Shown here: positions 62,105 to 64,000 of the stretch, one piece after another | Numbering within the stretch: the stretch's first letter is position 1 | How the letters are laid out: each line of letters begins with the position of its first letter | Origin: Nevskiaceae bacterium | GTDB lineage: Bacteria; Pseudomonadota; Gammaproteobacteria; Steroidobacterales; Steroidobacteraceae | DNA length: 64,000 nt | Direction of reading: 5' to 3' | Assembly (NCBI GenBank): GCA_024234075.1 | Contig: JACKOV010000006.1 | Span: forward strand, 1-64,000 | Made by a program: the position numbers and the translations under genes | The notes under the pieces: generated by a model | The model's database searches: none | What the model was told of the DNA's origin: nothing | What the model saw: the letters and a program-made list of their open reading frames with translations, nothing else

Positions 62105-62652
62105 ACCCCGAGGGACGCCGCGGGGACCGCGGCCTGCAGTTGACCCTGGTCCGGCACGGCCACGCCGAGTCCCCGGCAGCCGGCGACGCCGACTTCGACC
62201 GGGTGCTCGACCGCCGGGGCTTGACCGAAGTCCGGGACATGGCCCGCCACTGCCTCGCGCGCGGCGATGTTCCGCAGCTGTTGCGGGCCAGCGCCGCGGC
62301 GCGAACCCGGCAGACTGCGGCGGTTTTCGCTCAAGTACTGGATTTGCCGGCTGACCGTCTGCTGCTCGGGCGCGAGCTGTACCTCGCCGACCTGGCAAGC
62401 CTGCTCGAGACCGTGCGCTCGACTGCGCCGGACGTCCGGCACCTGATGCTGGTCGGCCACAACCCGGGCATGATCGAACTCGCACAGCAGCTCGCGTGGC
62501 CACGCCGGGTCGAGGAATTCGCGACCGCTGCGATATTCTGCATGCGATTCGCTGTCGAGGCCTGGCAGGACCTGCGCCCCGGCACGGCCGTGGACGCGTA
62601 CTATCGGTCTCCGGCAGACTTGCCCGACCTCCGGAGCGGAAATCGCCGATGA
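62095..62652 (+). CDS. sixA: SixA-like phosphohistidine phosphatase
   Basis: The 185-residue histidine phosphatase has the catalytic RHG motif in LTLVRHGHAE and the second histidine in LMLVGHNPGM. SixA removes phosphate from histidine phosphotransfer proteins. The ATG overlaps the Rieske gene; a TTG at 62140 nearer the domain is an alternative. Its stop overlaps the next gene (ATGA). Confidence 0.85.
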   Translation: MPLNPEGRRGDRGLQLTLVRHGHAESPAAGDADFDRVLDRRGLTEVRDMARHCLARGDVPQLLRASAAARTRQTAAVFAQVLDLPADRLLLGRELYLADLASLLETVRSTAPDVRHLMLVGHNPGMIELAQQLAWPRRVEEFATAAIFCMRFAVEAWQDLRPGTAVDAYYRSPADLPDLRSGNRR

Positions 62653-63470
62653 GCGCAGCACTGTCCGTCGATGCGGCATCCTTTGCCCGTGAAGTCCTGG
62701 AGGCCTCGTCCGCGACGCCGGTCCTGGTCGACTTCTGGGCGCCATGGTGCGGACCCTGCCGGATGCTGGCGCCGGTGCTCGACCAGATCGCAGAGGAACA
62801 CAGCGGTCGGCTCAAGGTGGTCAAGGTCAACACCGACGAAGAGCCGCAGCTCGCACAGCAGTTCCAGATCCGCGGCATCCCGGCCGTGAAACTGTTCCGC
62901 AACGGCAAGGTCGTGGCCGAGTTCGTCGGCGCCCAATCTCTCGGGGCGGTCCGTGCCTTCGTCAAACCGCTACTGCCCGCACAGCCCGACGATCCGCTCG
63001 AACGCGCACGGGCACTGCAGACGGAAGGTCGCTACGCCGAGGCCCTCGCGCTGTTGCGTGAGGCGATGTCTGCGGCGCCCACTGACGAAACACTGGCGAT
63101 CGAGCTCGGACGTACGCTGGCCCTGTCCGGAGATCCCGGCGGTGCCGAAGCGGCCGTCGCAGAGCTTGCGCCGGCGCTGCAGACGGATCCGCCGGTCAAG
63201 GCCGTGCGCGCGCTGGCGCATTTCGCGCGGATCCTCTCTTCGCCCGATGAAACCGATGCGATCCAGTCGGCCCGGGTGACGGCTGCCCGAGCCTTGCTGC
63301 AAGGCAAGTTGCAGGCCGGACTCGATGCCCTGCTCGCGGCGATGCAGCGCAACCGCCGCTATGCCACCGGCCAGGGGCGCCAGGATCTGGTTTACGCCTT
63401 CGACCTGGCGCCGGACGACCATCCTGGTGTCACGGCGGCCCGCCGTCGCCTGGCCGCGCTGCTGCACTGA
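62649..63470 (+). CDS. cnoX: Thioredoxin-TPR chaperone CnoX (YbbN)
   Basis: The 273-residue protein joins a thioredoxin domain (FWAPWCGPCRML, intact CGPC, cis-Pro in GIPAV) to a C-terminal TPR-like region from about 115 (DDPLERARALQTEGRYAEALALLREAM). E. coli CnoX lacks the CXXC pair; this version keeps it, so it may be redox active. It couples to sixA by ATGA. Confidence 0.88.
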   Translation: MSAALSVDAASFAREVLEASSATPVLVDFWAPWCGPCRMLAPVLDQIAEEHSGRLKVVKVNTDEEPQLAQQFQIRGIPAVKLFRNGKVVAEFVGAQSLGAVRAFVKPLLPAQPDDPLERARALQTEGRYAEALALLREAMSAAPTDETLAIELGRTLALSGDPGGAEAAVAELAPALQTDPPVKAVRALAHFARILSSPDETDAIQSARVTAARALLQGKLQAGLDALLAAMQRNRRYATGQGRQDLVYAFDLAPDDHPGVTAARRRLAALLH

Positions 63471-63473
63471 GCT

Positions 63474-64000
63474 TCAGGCTGCCGCCTCGTTGCGCAGGCG
63501 CGCGGCCGCGTCGGCGCCCAGGTAGCGCTTGATCGCGCTGCGTGCGACGTACAGCAGCGGAATCAGCGCGATCGCGGCCAGCATCTTGTAGAGGTAATTG
63601 ACGGTACCGACGGCCAGGAACTGGCTGGTCGGCCAGCGCTGCGGGCCGATCACGAACGCGATGTAGAGCACGACGAAGCTGTCGAGCAGTTGCGAGACCG
63701 CGGTCGAGCCGGTCGCCCGCAGCCACACCAGCCGATCGCCGGTCAGGCGGCGGATGCGATGGAACACCGTGACATCGATCAACTGGCCGATCAGGAACGC
63801 AATGATCGAGCCGCAGATCGTCCACAGGCCCTGACCGAAGATCTGTGCAAAGGCCAGCTGGATATCCGGCACGCCCAAGTCCTGGTTGGCCTCCACCCAG
63901 AAACCCGCCGGCGCCAGCGCGATCGAGGCGTATGCCGCCACGAAGGCATAGGCGATGAACGCCACCGCCAGCCAGGAGATCAGCTGCACACCGCGCCGCC
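63474..64000 (-). CDS. YhhQ-type queuosine-precursor transporter, 5' end outside window
   Basis: The 3' part of a membrane protein runs off the right edge. At least four hydrophobic helices are visible, with GQLIDVTVFHRIRRLTG and the STAVSQLLDSFVVLYIAF segment of the YhhQ/queuosine precursor transporter family. The full family length is about 220 residues, so some 50 N-terminal residues should lie outside. A GTG at 63989 is not likely to be the real start. Confidence 0.8.
   Translation of the reverse strand, partial: RRGVQLISWLAVAFIAYAFVAAYASIALAPAGFWVEANQDLGVPDIQLAFAQIFGQGLWTICGSIIAFLIGQLIDVTVFHRIRRLTGDRLVWLRATGSTAVSQLLDSFVVLYIAFVIGPQRWPTSQFLAVGTVNYLYKMLAAIALIPLLYVARSAIKRYLGADAAARLRNEAAA

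Overview
The window looks like a chromosomal segment from a high-GC, free-living member of the Gammaproteobacteria. I see no phage, plasmid, insertion sequence or CRISPR. The lineage call rests on synteny and gene content: ffs-dnaX-ybaB-recR, orn/rsgA, bamC-like/dapA/gcvR/bcp, ppsR/ppsA, mlaFEDCB plus mlaA, bepA, and a suf operon of the B-C-D-S-U-T type seen in the Xanthomonas/Lysobacter side of the class. Several genes seem to start at TTG with a good ribosome binding site (ppsA, rsgA, agcS-like, phoH, the DUF3228 gene). The exact order or family cannot be settled from this sequence.

Layout. (1) 1-5036, minus strand: a compact coenzyme F420 locus. It encodes a CofC-CofG-CofH triple fusion (cut by the left edge), CofD, single-domain CofE and an F420:NADPH oxidoreductase. 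A glycerate 2-kinase (5080-6477) lies directly upstream in the same direction, followed by a CobW-type GTPase, N-carbamoylputrescine amidase, a DsbA-fold protein and a Gfo/Idh/MocA dehydrogenase (to 10331). (2) 10.3-25.2 kb: housekeeping genes: M28 peptidase, Prc protease, a coiled-coil protein and DUF1249 protein, PEP synthase with its regulator, a PLP dehydratase, orn, rsgA, recR, ybaB, dnaX. The SRP RNA gene (ffs) lies between dnaX and ackA. (3) 25.3-31.0 kb: acetate kinase and phosphoketolase, then a lipoprotein, an NmrA-like protein and a DedA protein. (4) 31.1-38.6 kb: an osmolyte island: a trehalose-phosphatase-like HAD protein, a fused glucosylglycerol-phosphate phosphatase/synthase (GgpPS), and a divergent four-gene sugar ABC importer. 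Sodium:alanine/glycine and sodium:proline symporters and a pyridoxal kinase follow. (5) 43.0-45.5 kb: poorly characterised genes. (6) 45.6-49.6 kb: tRNA-Ser(GGA), a bamC-like short lipoprotein, dapA, gcvR, bcp, phoH. (7) 49.6-55.2 kb: outer-membrane upkeep: bepA-mlaA converging on mlaFEDCB. (8) 55.4-63.5 kb: an Rrf2 regulator with a perfect palindrome in its promoter region, sufBCDSUT, then Rieske ferredoxin, sixA and a CnoX-like thioredoxin in an overlapping chain. The window ends inside a YhhQ-type queuosine-precursor transporter.

How the parts fit. The F420 locus encodes FO synthesis (CofG/CofH), the activated three-carbon side-chain donor (CofC), its transfer to FO (CofD), glutamylation (CofE) and cofactor reduction (Fno). 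The neighbouring glycerate kinase raises the possibility that a phosphoglycerate rather than phospholactate supplies the linker. PEP synthase, phosphoketolase and acetate kinase point to flexible C2/C3 metabolism. GgpPS, the sugar importer and the symporters suggest adaptation to changing salinity. The Mla, BepA and SUF clusters maintain the outer membrane and Fe-S proteins.
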